A stretch of DNA of 64,000 nucleotides from Hyphomicrobium_A sp036559705. Lineage in GTDB: Bacteria; Pseudomonadota; Alphaproteobacteria; Rhizobiales; Hyphomicrobiaceae. The notes beneath the pieces were generated by a model. That model saw nothing but the letters and a program-made list of their open reading frames with translations. It was not told the DNA's origin and did no database searches. The position numbers and the translations under genes are program-made. The stretch's first letter is position 1. Every line of letters starts with the position of its first letter. Below, piece by piece: positions 26,264 through 34,845 of the stretch. The DNA is taken from NCBI GenBank assembly GCA_036559705.1, contig DATBSP010000053.1:1-64000 (forward strand), in the 5' to 3' direction.

Positions 26264-27362
26264 GGTCAATCCCACTGTCATTACGCTTGGTATCGCCGGC
26301 ATCCTGGCGATCGCCGTCGGCTTTTACGTCAACAGCGTCAGCTGGGGCCCGATCGGCGAACAGAAGTCCACTCAGGCGGCGGCCAACACCGACGCCGCCA
26401 AGCCTGCCGCCGACGTCACCGCGGCCATCAAGCCGACCTGGGCGGCTTCGGCCACTGGCCGCGTCGAGCCGAAGAGCGGCGAGGTTCGCGTCACTGCCGA
26501 GGTTCCCGGCCGCATCGTCGACCTTGCGGCTGGCCTCAATGATCGCTTGAAGACCGGCGACTTGCTCATTCGCCTCGATGACGACGATGCGCTAACCAAG
26601 GTTGCCGGCGCCAACGCCGAAGCCCAGGTGCGCGTGCGCGAGCGCAACGAAGAGGACGCTCGCGGCTTGCAGCTCGAACGTCGCAACGCCGAGGATGCAG
26701 TCGCTTCGGCCGAGCGCGCGGTGTTCGGTGCGCAGCAGGAGTTCGACGATGCGCTGCATCAGAAGCGCAACAGCAACGGCTCCGACGATGCCGTCGACAA
26801 GGCGCGCACGAAGCTGACCGATGCCAACAAGAAGCTTGCCGACGAGCGCGCCGATCTCGCATCGGTGAATGCCAAGGCCAACATGCCGCTGCCGACGCGG
26901 CTTGAAGCGGCGCTGTCCGTGGCGCGTGCAGAGTTGACCGCGGCCGAGCTCGGCGTCGAGCATACGCGTGTGCGCGCGCCGTTCGACGGTACCGTGCTCA
27001 ACGTTATCGCCAAGGAAGGCGAGGTCGCCGCGCCGTCGCCGGAGAACACGCTGCTCGTGTTTGGCGATTTGAGTGCCATGAAGGTACGTGCTGAGGTTGA
27101 GGAACGCGACGCCGCCAAGATCCACGTCGGTCAGCGCGTGATTGTCCGCGCCGATGCCTACCCCGACCAGGACTTCGAGGGCCGCGTCGGCTCCATCGCT
27201 CAGTCGTTATCGCAACCCAACATTGTCTCGCGCGGCCCGCGCCGTCCGAATGACGTCGAGGTGCTTGAGGCGGTCGTCGATCTGGACGGCCTGCCGCCGC
27301 TGCTGACCGGCATGCGCGTCGACGTGTTCTTCAAGCATGACGCAACTGCTTCAACCAAGTAA
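26256..27362 (+). CDS. HlyD-family periplasmic adaptor, DevB-like
   Basis: The 368-residue adaptor has one N-terminal membrane helix (VITLGIAGILAIAVGFYV), a lipoyl/barrel-sandwich half (SGEVRVTAEVPGRIVDLAAG), a long alpha-helical hairpin with coiled-coil (about 120-225), the second lipoyl half (VRAPFDGTVLNVIAKEGEVA) and a beta barrel. It would connect the DevC/DevA pump to an outer-membrane TolC-like channel, which is not encoded here. The substrate could be a lipid or glycolipid, as for cyanobacterial DevBCA, but this is only inference. It starts eight bases inside the ATPase gene. Confidence 0.88.
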   Translation: MLKVNPTVITLGIAGILAIAVGFYVNSVSWGPIGEQKSTQAAANTDAAKPAADVTAAIKPTWAASATGRVEPKSGEVRVTAEVPGRIVDLAAGLNDRLKTGDLLIRLDDDDALTKVAGANAEAQVRVRERNEEDARGLQLERRNAEDAVASAERAVFGAQQEFDDALHQKRNSNGSDDAVDKARTKLTDANKKLADERADLASVNAKANMPLPTRLEAALSVARAELTAAELGVEHTRVRAPFDGTVLNVIAKEGEVAAPSPENTLLVFGDLSAMKVRAEVEERDAAKIHVGQRVIVRADAYPDQDFEGRVGSIAQSLSQPNIVSRGPRRPNDVEVLEAVVDLDGLPPLLTGMRVDVFFKHDATASTK

Positions 27363-27392
27363 GCCGTCAGGCGCATTGCCGAGTTTGACGCG

Positions 27393-27412
27393 GGCGCATC
27401 GATGGATGCGCC
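27393..27412. terminator. Hairpin between convergent ABC and RND operons
   Basis: GGCGCATC-GATG-GATGCGCC is a perfect eight-base-pair stem. There is no long T run, only TGTCGTCGTTTG on the plus strand, so it may be a weak terminator for either operon. Confidence 0.5.
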
Positions 27413-27438
27413 TGTCGTCGTTTGTGCGTGGCTGAAGC

Positions 27439-30400
27439 CTACTCCGCCGGGGCGGGGCGGTTGTGCGGAGTTTCAGCGCTGTGCTCCGGCGGCTCGTCGG
27501 TCGGGCCGATGAAGCGGCCGAAAATGAGCCAGATCAGATTGCCGATGTCGTCCATCACCATGAAGAACGACGGCACGAACACCAGCGACAGCACGGTTGA
27601 GACGAGTAGGCCGCCGATCACAGCGATGGCCATCGGCGCGCGGAACTCGCCGCCATCGCCGATCGCCATGGCGCTGGGGATCATGCCGGCGACCATGGCC
27701 AGCGTCGTCATGACGATGGGCCGAGCGCGCTTGCGGCCGGCGTCGATGACAGCATCGAAGCGCGGCACGCCCTTGGCCACCTCCTCGACGGCGAAGTCGA
27801 CCAGCATGATGGCGTTCTTGGTGACGATGCCCATGAGCATCAACAGGCCGATGTAGACCGGCATGCTCACCGAGTCTCCGGTGGCGAGCAGCGCCAGCAC
27901 GACGCCGCCGAACGACAACGGCAGCGACAGCAGGATGGTGATCGGCTGCGCCACGCTGCCAAACAGCAGCACCAGCACGCCGAACACGATCATCAGACCC
28001 GTGCCCATGGCGGTCATGAAGCCCGTCGCCACCTCGTCCTGGATTTCTGCGTCGCCGGATGGCTGCAGACGCACGCTGGCCGGCAGTTTCTGTTCGTCGA
28101 CGACCTTGAGGAAGGTCTCGCGCGCGCTGCTCATCGCATAGCGCGATTCCAGATCGACGCCGATGACGGCTCGGCGCTCGCGATCGTAGCGGTTGATCGA
28201 GCTCGGGCCGCGCCCGAAGGTGACATCGGCAACGGCGGTCAACGGAATGGCGACGCCGCTGGAATTCGTGACGCGCAGGTTCTGCAGGCGCTGCATGTCG
28301 GTGCGGGCGTCCTCGTCGATCTGCACACGGATGGGGACCAGCCGGTCGCCGGCATTGAACTTGGCGAGGTTGGCATCGATGTCGCCGATGGTGGCAACGC
28401 GGATGGTTTCGGCGATCTTGCTCGGCGCAACGCCGAGGCGCGCGGCGGCATCGAACTTCGGCACGACACGCAGCTCCGGCCGGTCGATCGACGCGTCGGC
28501 GGCGACGTTCTTAAAGCCGGGCACCTGGCGCAGCGCGCCTTCGAGCTTGCGGACCGCCTCGCTCAGCTCCTCGCCGTTCTGCGACAGCATCGAGAACGAC
28601 AGCTCGCGCTCGCCGCGCTCGTTGATGTACCAGGCGCGCGTGTCAGGCACCTCGGCCAGCTTGTCGGAGATCGTCACCTTGATTGTTTTTTGCGGTAGGG
28701 CCCGTTCGGTTTTCGGCACCAGTTGTACGAACAGCGAGGCCTTGCGAACCTCGAGGCCACCCGTCGGGGTGCTGCCGCCCAGAGCAAAGACGCTCTTCAC
28801 CTCGGGGATGGTCCTTAGGATTTCGACCATCTTGTCGGTGGTCACGCGCGTATCCTCCAGCGTCGCGCCCGGTGGCAGCTCCACCGAGACGACAACGCGC
28901 GAGGTGTCCTCGTCGGGCATGAAACCGGTCGGCAGCAGCGTCGTCGCGTAGATCGAGCCCGCGAAAAGTCCAAGGCCCACGACCAGCGTGAGGTAGCGGA
29001 CCTTCAGCGTGGCGCGCAAAAAGGCGATGTAGCCGCGCATGACGAGGCCGGCGCCTTCGTGTTTCTCGGGGATGGGCCGCAGGAGGTACGCAGCCATCAT
29101 GGGGGTTATGAGGCGGGCGACGAGCAGGGAGATCAACACGGCAATGGCGACGGTGAGGCCGAACTGGCGGAAATATTGCCCGGCGATACCGCCCATGAAC
29201 GACACGGGCGAGAAGATGGCGACGATCGTGAGCGAGATGGCAATGACGGCGAGGCCAATCTCGTCGGCCGCCTCCACGGCGGCGCGATAGGGAGATTTTC
29301 CGGTGCGCATGTGGCGCACGATGTTCTCGATCTCGACGATGGCGTCGTCGACGAGAATGCCGGTGACCAGCGTAATGCCGAGCAGGCTCACGAGGTTGAG
29401 CGAGAAGCCCAACAGCTCCATGGCCCAGAACGTCGGTATGGCCGACAGCGGCAAGGCGATGGCTGAGATCAGCGTGGCGCGCATGTTGCGCAGGAAGATG
29501 AGCACTACGAGCACGGCCAACGCGGCGCCTTCGAGCAACGTCTCCATCGCGGAGGTGTAGTTGCCGCGCGTGTAAGCGACCGCGTCGTCGACCTTGGTGA
29601 GGCGAACGTCGGGGTATTGCTTGCCGAGCTCGGCCAGCCTGACGTTGACGACGTCGGCAACGGACAGCTCGCTCGAACCTTTGGAGCGGAACACGGAGAA
29701 GGTAACGACAGGCTCGCCGTTGAGGCGCGCAAACGAGCGCTGCTCGCTGGCGTCGTCAATCACTTGGCCAAGGTCAGACAGGCGCACATGGCGACCGCCC
29801 GGCAACAAGATCTTGGTTTCGGCCAGGTCACCGACCCGGCGAGCGCCGGCCAACGTGCGGATCGCCTGCTCCTGTCCGCCGACCTCGCCGCGGCCGCCGC
29901 CCAGGTCGACGTTGGTCGCGCGTACCTGGTTGTTGACTTCGGCGGCGGTGATGCCGAGCCCCAGCAGGCGGTCGGGATCGAGGAGAACGCGGATCTCGCG
30001 GTCGACCCCGCCGTAGCGTTCGATGCGACCGACGCCCTTCAGCCCCTGCAACTGGCGCTTGATGACGTCGTCGACGTGCCAGGAGAGCTGCTCCAGCGTC
30101 ATGCCCGGCGAGGAGGCGGCGAACGTCAGGATCGACTGGCCCTCGACGTCGATGCGCTGGACGATCGGCTCGTTGATGTCGCGCGGCAGGTCGAGGCGGA
30201 TCTTGTCGATCGCGTCCTTCACGTCGTTTAGGGCGCGGTCCTGGTCGATCTCGAGGCGAAATTCAATGACTGTCGTCGAATTGCCGTCGGTGACGGTCGA
30301 CATGATGTGCTTGACGCCGGGAATGTTGGCGACGGCGTCCTCGACCTCCTTGGTGACCTGGCTCTCCAGCTCGGCCGGGGCGGCGCCCGATTGAACGACG

Positions 30401-30549
30401 GTGATAGAGATGAGCGGAATGTCAATGTTCGGGAAGCGCGTGACGGGCAGCGTCATGAAGCTGATGACGCCGAGCAGGGTCAGCACGGAGAACAGAACGA
30501 TGGCCGGCACCGGCCGGCGGATCGACCAGGCCGAAATGTTGAGGCGCAT
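27439..30549 (-). CDS. RND efflux transporter (AcrB/MexF-like inner-membrane pump)
   Basis: The 1036-residue proton-driven pump has the RND topology: helix 1 (PVPAIVLFSVLTLLGVISFM), two large periplasmic loops and helices 2-6 and 8-12. Helix 4 contains GILVDDAIVEIENI, with the two aspartates of proton relay, and helix 10 has GIVTKNAIMLVDFA. It starts like HAE1 pumps (NISAWSIRRPVPA). It exports drugs or other compounds through its adaptor and an outer-membrane channel that is not in this window. Its ATG overlaps the stop of the adaptor gene by one base. It is the third gene of the tetR-adaptor-pump operon. Confidence 0.93.
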   Translation of the reverse strand: MRLNISAWSIRRPVPAIVLFSVLTLLGVISFMTLPVTRFPNIDIPLISITVVQSGAAPAELESQVTKEVEDAVANIPGVKHIMSTVTDGNSTTVIEFRLEIDQDRALNDVKDAIDKIRLDLPRDINEPIVQRIDVEGQSILTFAASSPGMTLEQLSWHVDDVIKRQLQGLKGVGRIERYGGVDREIRVLLDPDRLLGLGITAAEVNNQVRATNVDLGGGRGEVGGQEQAIRTLAGARRVGDLAETKILLPGGRHVRLSDLGQVIDDASEQRSFARLNGEPVVTFSVFRSKGSSELSVADVVNVRLAELGKQYPDVRLTKVDDAVAYTRGNYTSAMETLLEGAALAVLVVLIFLRNMRATLISAIALPLSAIPTFWAMELLGFSLNLVSLLGITLVTGILVDDAIVEIENIVRHMRTGKSPYRAAVEAADEIGLAVIAISLTIVAIFSPVSFMGGIAGQYFRQFGLTVAIAVLISLLVARLITPMMAAYLLRPIPEKHEGAGLVMRGYIAFLRATLKVRYLTLVVGLGLFAGSIYATTLLPTGFMPDEDTSRVVVSVELPPGATLEDTRVTTDKMVEILRTIPEVKSVFALGGSTPTGGLEVRKASLFVQLVPKTERALPQKTIKVTISDKLAEVPDTRAWYINERGERELSFSMLSQNGEELSEAVRKLEGALRQVPGFKNVAADASIDRPELRVVPKFDAAARLGVAPSKIAETIRVATIGDIDANLAKFNAGDRLVPIRVQIDEDARTDMQRLQNLRVTNSSGVAIPLTAVADVTFGRGPSSINRYDRERRAVIGVDLESRYAMSSARETFLKVVDEQKLPASVRLQPSGDAEIQDEVATGFMTAMGTGLMIVFGVLVLLFGSVAQPITILLSLPLSFGGVVLALLATGDSVSMPVYIGLLMLMGIVTKNAIMLVDFAVEEVAKGVPRFDAVIDAGRKRARPIVMTTLAMVAGMIPSAMAIGDGGEFRAPMAIAVIGGLLVSTVLSLVFVPSFFMVMDDIGNLIWLIFGRFIGPTDEPPEHSAETPHNRPAPAE

Positions 30550-31805
30550 TATTGTGCCTCGCTGATCTTCGAATCGAGCGTTTCTGGCGCAACGGCGCGC
30601 ACGGCATCGCCATCGCGCAGGAAGGTGCCGGCGCGGGCGACTACGATATCGCCGTCGGCGAGGCCCTGGCGCACTTCGACGAGGCCGCCGGCGATCAACC
30701 CGGTTTTCACATTGCGGCGCACGACGCGGCCGTCGCGCACGATCTGCACAAAGGTGCCGCCCGAGTTGAATACGACGGCCGCCGACGGCACAGCGATGCC
30801 ATGGCTCTGCGCGGTCTCGATGGCGCCACGGCCGAATGTGCCGATGCGCAGGCGAGGGTCATCGCCAAGGAACACGCGTACGCGGCCAAGGCGGGTCTGC
30901 TTGTCGACCTCAGGCGATACGAGGCGCACGGTACCCTCGACGTCGCCGACGCCGGCGACATTGACGCGCGCTTTCTTGCCGGTCGTCACTTTGGCAAGCT
31001 CGGTCTCGATCACCTCGGCATCGAGTTCGATCTCGCTGCGGGCAACGATGCGGAACATCGCGTCGGCAACGCCGGAGGCCATGCCGCCGATGCGCGCGGT
31101 GCGCCGGCTGATGAGGCCGTCGGCGGGTGCCGTCACTTGCGTGTTGGTGCGCTTCCACATCAGTTCGCGGCGTTGGGCCTCGACCTGCTTCTTTTCGGCT
31201 TCGGCGAGCCTCAAACCGTCCTGTGAAGCCGTGAGCTGTGCGGCGGCACTCTTGGCTGCCGCCTCGCGCTGGTCGTAGGTCGTGCCAGAAAGATAGCCGG
31301 ACGTCTTCAGCGGCTTGGCGCGCTCGAAGTTGGCCTGCGCCTCGCTAAGCCGGGCAGTGGCCTCGACGATCTGACTGCGCGTCTGCGAGATCGCCGCCTC
31401 GGAGCGGGCGAGCGAGGCATCATTCTGCGCCAGCTGGGCGTCGAGCGATTCTTGCACGAGGATGGCGAGCACGTCGCCCTTCTTCACGCGATCGCCCTCA
31501 TCGACCTTCAGCTCGAGCACGCGAAAGCCTTCGACTTCCGGCGCGACGAGAATCTCGTCGCGTGGGACGAGCGAGCCGGAGACGGTGACCATCTCGGTGA
31601 AGTCGGCTTGTGCTGCCTTGACGACCGACACGGCCGGAGGCGGCGCGACGGCTTCTTCTTTATGTGCGGCGTGCTGAGGTGTTTTGTGCCAATTGCCGAA
31701 AGCCGTCAGATACGGGACAAGCTCAGGCGCCACGTGCGGGGCCAGAAAAATTCCGGCGGCACTGCTGGCGGCCAGCACCACGAGGGTGAAAAAAAACGTC
31801 TTCAT
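30549..31805 (-). CDS. RND efflux periplasmic adaptor
   Basis: The 418-residue membrane fusion protein begins with an N-terminal helix (MKTFFFTLVVLAASSAAGIFL), then a lipoyl half (VAPEVEGFRVLELKVDEGDRVKKG), an alpha-helical hairpin (about 100-200, LARSEAAISQTRSQIVEATA), the second lipoyl half (VTAPADGLISRRTARIGGMA), a beta barrel and a membrane-proximal domain. It links the RND pump to an outer-membrane channel. Its start overlaps the tetR stop, and its own stop overlaps the pump start. Confidence 0.9.
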   Translation of the reverse strand: MKTFFFTLVVLAASSAAGIFLAPHVAPELVPYLTAFGNWHKTPQHAAHKEEAVAPPPAVSVVKAAQADFTEMVTVSGSLVPRDEILVAPEVEGFRVLELKVDEGDRVKKGDVLAILVQESLDAQLAQNDASLARSEAAISQTRSQIVEATARLSEAQANFERAKPLKTSGYLSGTTYDQREAAAKSAAAQLTASQDGLRLAEAEKKQVEAQRRELMWKRTNTQVTAPADGLISRRTARIGGMASGVADAMFRIVARSEIELDAEVIETELAKVTTGKKARVNVAGVGDVEGTVRLVSPEVDKQTRLGRVRVFLGDDPRLRIGTFGRGAIETAQSHGIAVPSAAVVFNSGGTFVQIVRDGRVVRRNVKTGLIAGGLVEVRQGLADGDIVVARAGTFLRDGDAVRAVAPETLDSKISEAQ

Positions 31806-32443
31806 CGTTTCTGCTCCGCGGCTTGGTCTTTTTCTGCTGTTTCCGCTTCGGGCTGGACGTTGAGCAGCTTGCCGATAAGTCCCATGACTGCGGGGATGAG
31901 GGTCTTGGCATCAAAGTTGGGATCGAGCGCACGGCGCATGAACATGCCGTCCCCGATCATGGAAAAGACCTTGGTGAGCGTCGGGATGTCGAGGTCGGGG
32001 GCGATGTGGCCCTCGGCGGCGAGCTTCGCAAACAGCTTCTCGAAGCTGTCTTCGACGAAGCGATCGACCGAGCGATAGATTTCGCCGACGCGCGGGTTGC
32101 GGATCGACTCGAGGCCGATCTCGAGGCACATCGTGCGCTTATGAGGCGGCTCCTCGTCGAAGTAATGATTGCCCAGATCCGAGAGCGATCCCATGAAGTT
32201 GGGCGAAGCGGAAACCTCGGCGAAGCGCTCGGCGAAGTCCGCGCGATCGCGCTCGGCGAGACCGGCGATAAGGTCTTCCTTGGAGTTGAAATATACGTAC
32301 AGTGCGCCCGGGCTGATCAGCGCTTCCTTGCAGATGTCCTGCATGGTGGTGCGATGAAAGCCAGCGCGCGCGAAACAGACCTCGGCGGCGTCGAGGATGT
32401 GTTCGCGGCGGGCGCGCTGGGTGGCTGGTTTGAGCTTCGGCAT
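31802..32443 (-). CDS. TetR-family repressor of the RND operon
   Basis: The 213-residue regulator has an N-terminal TetR helix-turn-helix (ILDAAEVCFARAGFHRTTMQ, then CKEALISPGALYVYFNSKED) and a helical ligand-binding domain of about 150 residues. The ATG at 32443 starts MPKLKPATQRARREHI. It is the first gene of the pump operon, and a perfect palindrome lies 49 bp before its start, so it very probably represses its own operon until a pump substrate binds. Confidence 0.92.
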   Translation of the reverse strand: MPKLKPATQRARREHILDAAEVCFARAGFHRTTMQDICKEALISPGALYVYFNSKEDLIAGLAERDRADFAERFAEVSASPNFMGSLSDLGNHYFDEEPPHKRTMCLEIGLESIRNPRVGEIYRSVDRFVEDSFEKLFAKLAAEGHIAPDLDIPTLTKVFSMIGDGMFMRRALDPNFDAKTLIPAVMGLIGKLLNVQPEAETAEKDQAAEQKR

Positions 32444-32491
32444 GGGCCCTTTTGGCGAAGAGTTGCTGACCAAGTGCCTCGCAATGGCACA

Positions 32492-32517
32492 AAACAAAAC
32501 GAACGACCGTTTTGTTT
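32492..32517. promoter_or_regulatory. Palindromic operator of the tetR-RND operon
   Basis: AAACAAAACG - AACGAC - CGTTTTGTTT is a perfect ten-base inverted repeat around a six-base spacer. Both its size and its place just upstream of the tetR gene fit a TetR-family operator. I infer it binds the neighbouring repressor. Confidence 0.8.
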
Positions 32518-32610
32518 GCACTCTATCGTGGCAGGCTTATGGCACCCGTACCCTGGGTGACAGGAGCGTTGGATTTTCCCGGCGAGTGTCGCATTGGCGC
32601 CGCGACGGCC

Positions 32611-33144
32611 TCAGAATTGGGTCAGCCAGTTGACGGTCGCGTAGGGATCCTGGAGCGACTGCGCAAATCTCCGCCAGCGAGAGCTTGCCGCCGTCCCACG
32701 CATAGCGTCCGAACAGACCGGCGCGGGCATCCTCGCCTTGGCGGTTGGCGTTGAGGCCGGCTTCGAGGCCGAGCGATACGTCGCCGTAGACGCGGTAGGC
32801 GGTGCGCAGACGGGCCGCCGACGTCTGATGCGCACTTGTCCAGGAAAGGTCGGCTGAGGACCAGGCAGAGGCTCCCATATTGAGCCACAACTCGGCCACG
32901 AGCTTCGGGCCAAGCTCTTGGCTCTGCACGGGTTTTTCAGGGTCGACCGGCTCGATATCGTGTTCGATTGCGGCGGCGCCGACGAAGGCCTTGGCGGTCA
33001 GCGGGCCGAGGCGCTTGAGGTAGCCAACCGAGGCTTCCGCAAGGGCGGTGTCGGCGTTAAAGGACATCAGTTGTCCGCGCCGTCCCCGACATAGCTATAG
33101 CCGCCATACCCAACAGCAAAGCGCAAGCGCAGGCCGGCAGTGGA
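32611..33144 (-). pseudogene. Frameshifted BcsS-like (cellulose biosynthesis) remnant
   Basis: The segment codes for pieces of the outer-membrane barrel-like BcsS family in three frames. From 33144, one frame reads AGLRLRFAVGYGGYSYVGDG and stops at 33067-33069. A second frame continues from the ATG at 33067 (SFNADTALAEASVGYLKRLG, then FVGAAAIEHDIEP and GPKLVAELWLNMGASAW) to about 32670. The final frame gives FAQSLQDPYATVNWLTQF and ends at 32611. Removing one A near 32668-32670 rejoins the last two as SLAGFAQSLQDP. A stop three codons before AGLRL, and the lack of a signal peptide, suggest the 5' end is lost too. Either it is a true pseudogene or the sequence has indel errors. Confidence 0.72.
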
Positions 33145-33402
33145 TTAATGAGCATTACGTACAACTTGTAGTCAACGATATTCGGTGGGTGACCCTTCGC
33201 CAGAGTTGGCGAATGGTCGATAACGTTTCCGCGACATCGGCTGATTCGCTCCTGTGCATAGCGCTAATTTCTGTCATCCTCTTGTGGCTTCAGCCTGATA
33301 AGATTTTATTCGCAGGGTTGCTTTAAACCCTCAACGGAGACGGCCTCAAGCCCCCGGCTCCCCCGCCGCAATCAGGCCGTCCACACCTAGGGAGGACGTA
33401 CC

Positions 33403-33837
33403 ATGGTTGCTCATGCGTCGAATTCGCATGCGAACGGCAAATCCCCTACACACGGCGCTTTTCAGATGTACTTCGGCGGGCTGGAGGCACTCGGCCAGGC
33501 TTATGACCCATTCTTGAAGGGGTTGGCCCGTACCCAGCTCGAGGTGCTCGGTTTCGTCAACCGCCGGACCCAGGCGTACATGCAGATTCCGGCCGCTGCC
33601 GCGCAGTGCCGCACGCCGCAGGATCTTTTCAACGTCCAATCGCAGTTTTGGCGCGCAGCATACGAGGACTATACGGAGAGCGTTGGGCGCGTGACCAATG
33701 CGCTTGCCGCCTGCGGGGTGCCGAACTTTGCTACGCTTGCCGAAGAGGCGCTCAACAACGCGCACGACTACATCGCCTTCCCGGACTCTAAAGAGCAGCC
33801 CAGCAGCGGCCGCTCACGCGAGCGCAAAGCGGCATAA
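33403..33837 (+). CDS. Phasin family protein
   Basis: The 144-residue protein is of the Phasin_2 type, which coats polyhydroxyalkanoate granules or stabilises them. The core is amphipathic helix: MYFGGLEALGQAYDPFLKGL, then ARTQLEVLGFVNRRTQAYMQ, followed by QDLFNVQSQFWRAAYEDYTE. The N and C ends are polar and low in complexity. A strong ribosome-binding site AGGGAGGAC lies eight bases before the ATG. It stands alone between the bcsS remnant and the ialB gene. Other PHA genes are not in the window. Confidence 0.88.
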   Translation: MVAHASNSHANGKSPTHGAFQMYFGGLEALGQAYDPFLKGLARTQLEVLGFVNRRTQAYMQIPAAAAQCRTPQDLFNVQSQFWRAAYEDYTESVGRVTNALAACGVPNFATLAEEALNNAHDYIAFPDSKEQPSSGRSRERKAA

Positions 33838-33928
33838 GCTCGTTACGACGAGATCGGATTAATCAAACCGGAGGCGCGCCTTGCGCCCCCGCAGATGTTG
33901 GGCGGCCCGCGCCCGTCATTGCTTTGCG

Positions 33929-34492
33929 CTATTTCAATTCAGCCAGAGCTTCTTTGAAACCGGTGAGCGAGATCGGAATGCCGATACCCGCCTCCTCGGC
34001 CTGGAAGATGATGAAGATAGCCGTCTTGCCATTCTTCAGCTGCTCGATCAGCGGATCTTCGACCACCACCTGCGCGTAACAGGCGAACGTGTGGCAGCGC
34101 AAAAAGGGCGCATGCCCAACATCCTTCTCGTCGATCTTCAATCCGAGGCCAGGCGGCAGCAGGATGCCGAGTGGTGCGAAGACGCGCAAAACGCGCGTGC
34201 CGTTGGAGAACTTCTGGAAGTAGACGGTTAGGCCGATATTGTCCTTGTCCTCGGCGGTGACGCTTTGCACCAGCGCGCAGACCTCATTCTTGGCACCGGG
34301 GGGCGGGTCCTTGCAGACGATTTGCCAATCGCCGTGCTGGCCCTTCACCGTGCCTTCCTGCGCCGCGGCAGGAATTGCCAGGAAGGCCAGAAGTATCAGG
34401 AAGCCTGCGGCAAATCGCTTCGAAAGCCATCGCGCAGCAGCGCCGTGTGCACTGCGGCAAAGTTGGCCGTCGGGCAATCCAATGTTCTGCAC
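33929..34492 (-). CDS. Invasion-associated locus B (IalB) family protein
   Basis: The 187-residue protein carries an N-terminal signal (FAAGFLILLAFLAIPAAAQ, about 24-42) followed by the IalB domain: VKGQHGDWQIVCKDPPPG, EVCALVQSV, PLGILLPPGLGLKIDE and LRCHTFACYAQVVVEDPL. It is periplasmic; the four cysteines suggest two disulfides. IalB was first found in Bartonella, but relatives are general envelope proteins in alphaproteobacteria. The start is GTG at 34492, chosen because AGGAG sits seven bases upstream; the frame opens about 130 codons earlier without related sequence. Confidence 0.88.
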   Translation of the reverse strand: MQNIGLPDGQLCRSAHGAAARWLSKRFAAGFLILLAFLAIPAAAQEGTVKGQHGDWQIVCKDPPPGAKNEVCALVQSVTAEDKDNIGLTVYFQKFSNGTRVLRVFAPLGILLPPGLGLKIDEKDVGHAPFLRCHTFACYAQVVVEDPLIEQLKNGKTAIFIIFQAEEAGIGIPISLTGFKEALAELK

Positions 34493-34845
34493 GCGCTGCT
34501 CCTGAGATCCGCCCGGGCGTCGGGCTCGACGCGCGCAATGTGGAAGGCACCGTGAGGTGTTCGTGGTGTTCCCGGAATCGGGCCAAAGTTTGTACCTGAC
34601 GCACGTCAGATTGATCGCATATGCGAGGCGAATTCTTAGCGATGCCACAACGCGTGGAAATGCCGCATTAAGCTTGACTTGAGGCACGGAAGTCGGTTGT
34701 GCTCTTAGTTGACTAGGGGACGTGCGTCCTGCGTTCGGTGGCTTCGGCATCGGCGCGGTTTGTGCGGGCGAACTGTTCGAAAAAAGCAGCGCCTGTCGTG
34801 GGGAGGGTCTCGGCCAACGAGCCGAGCAGCACTGGGAGCGGATGA
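34493..34845. other. Divergent region between ialB and coxB
   Basis: About 350 bp with no gene. It should hold the promoters for ialB and the oxidase operon. Two dyads are visible: CCCGGAATCGGG at 34571-34582 and CTGAC-GCAC-GTCAG at 34596-34609. The second has the 5-4-5 spacing of Crp/Fnr-type sites. Confidence 0.4.

Noticed and set aside
32537..33067. Intact 176-residue gene
   Set aside because: After residue ~125 the frame leaves BcsS-like sequence, which continues in another frame; the last 50 residues are out-of-frame translation.
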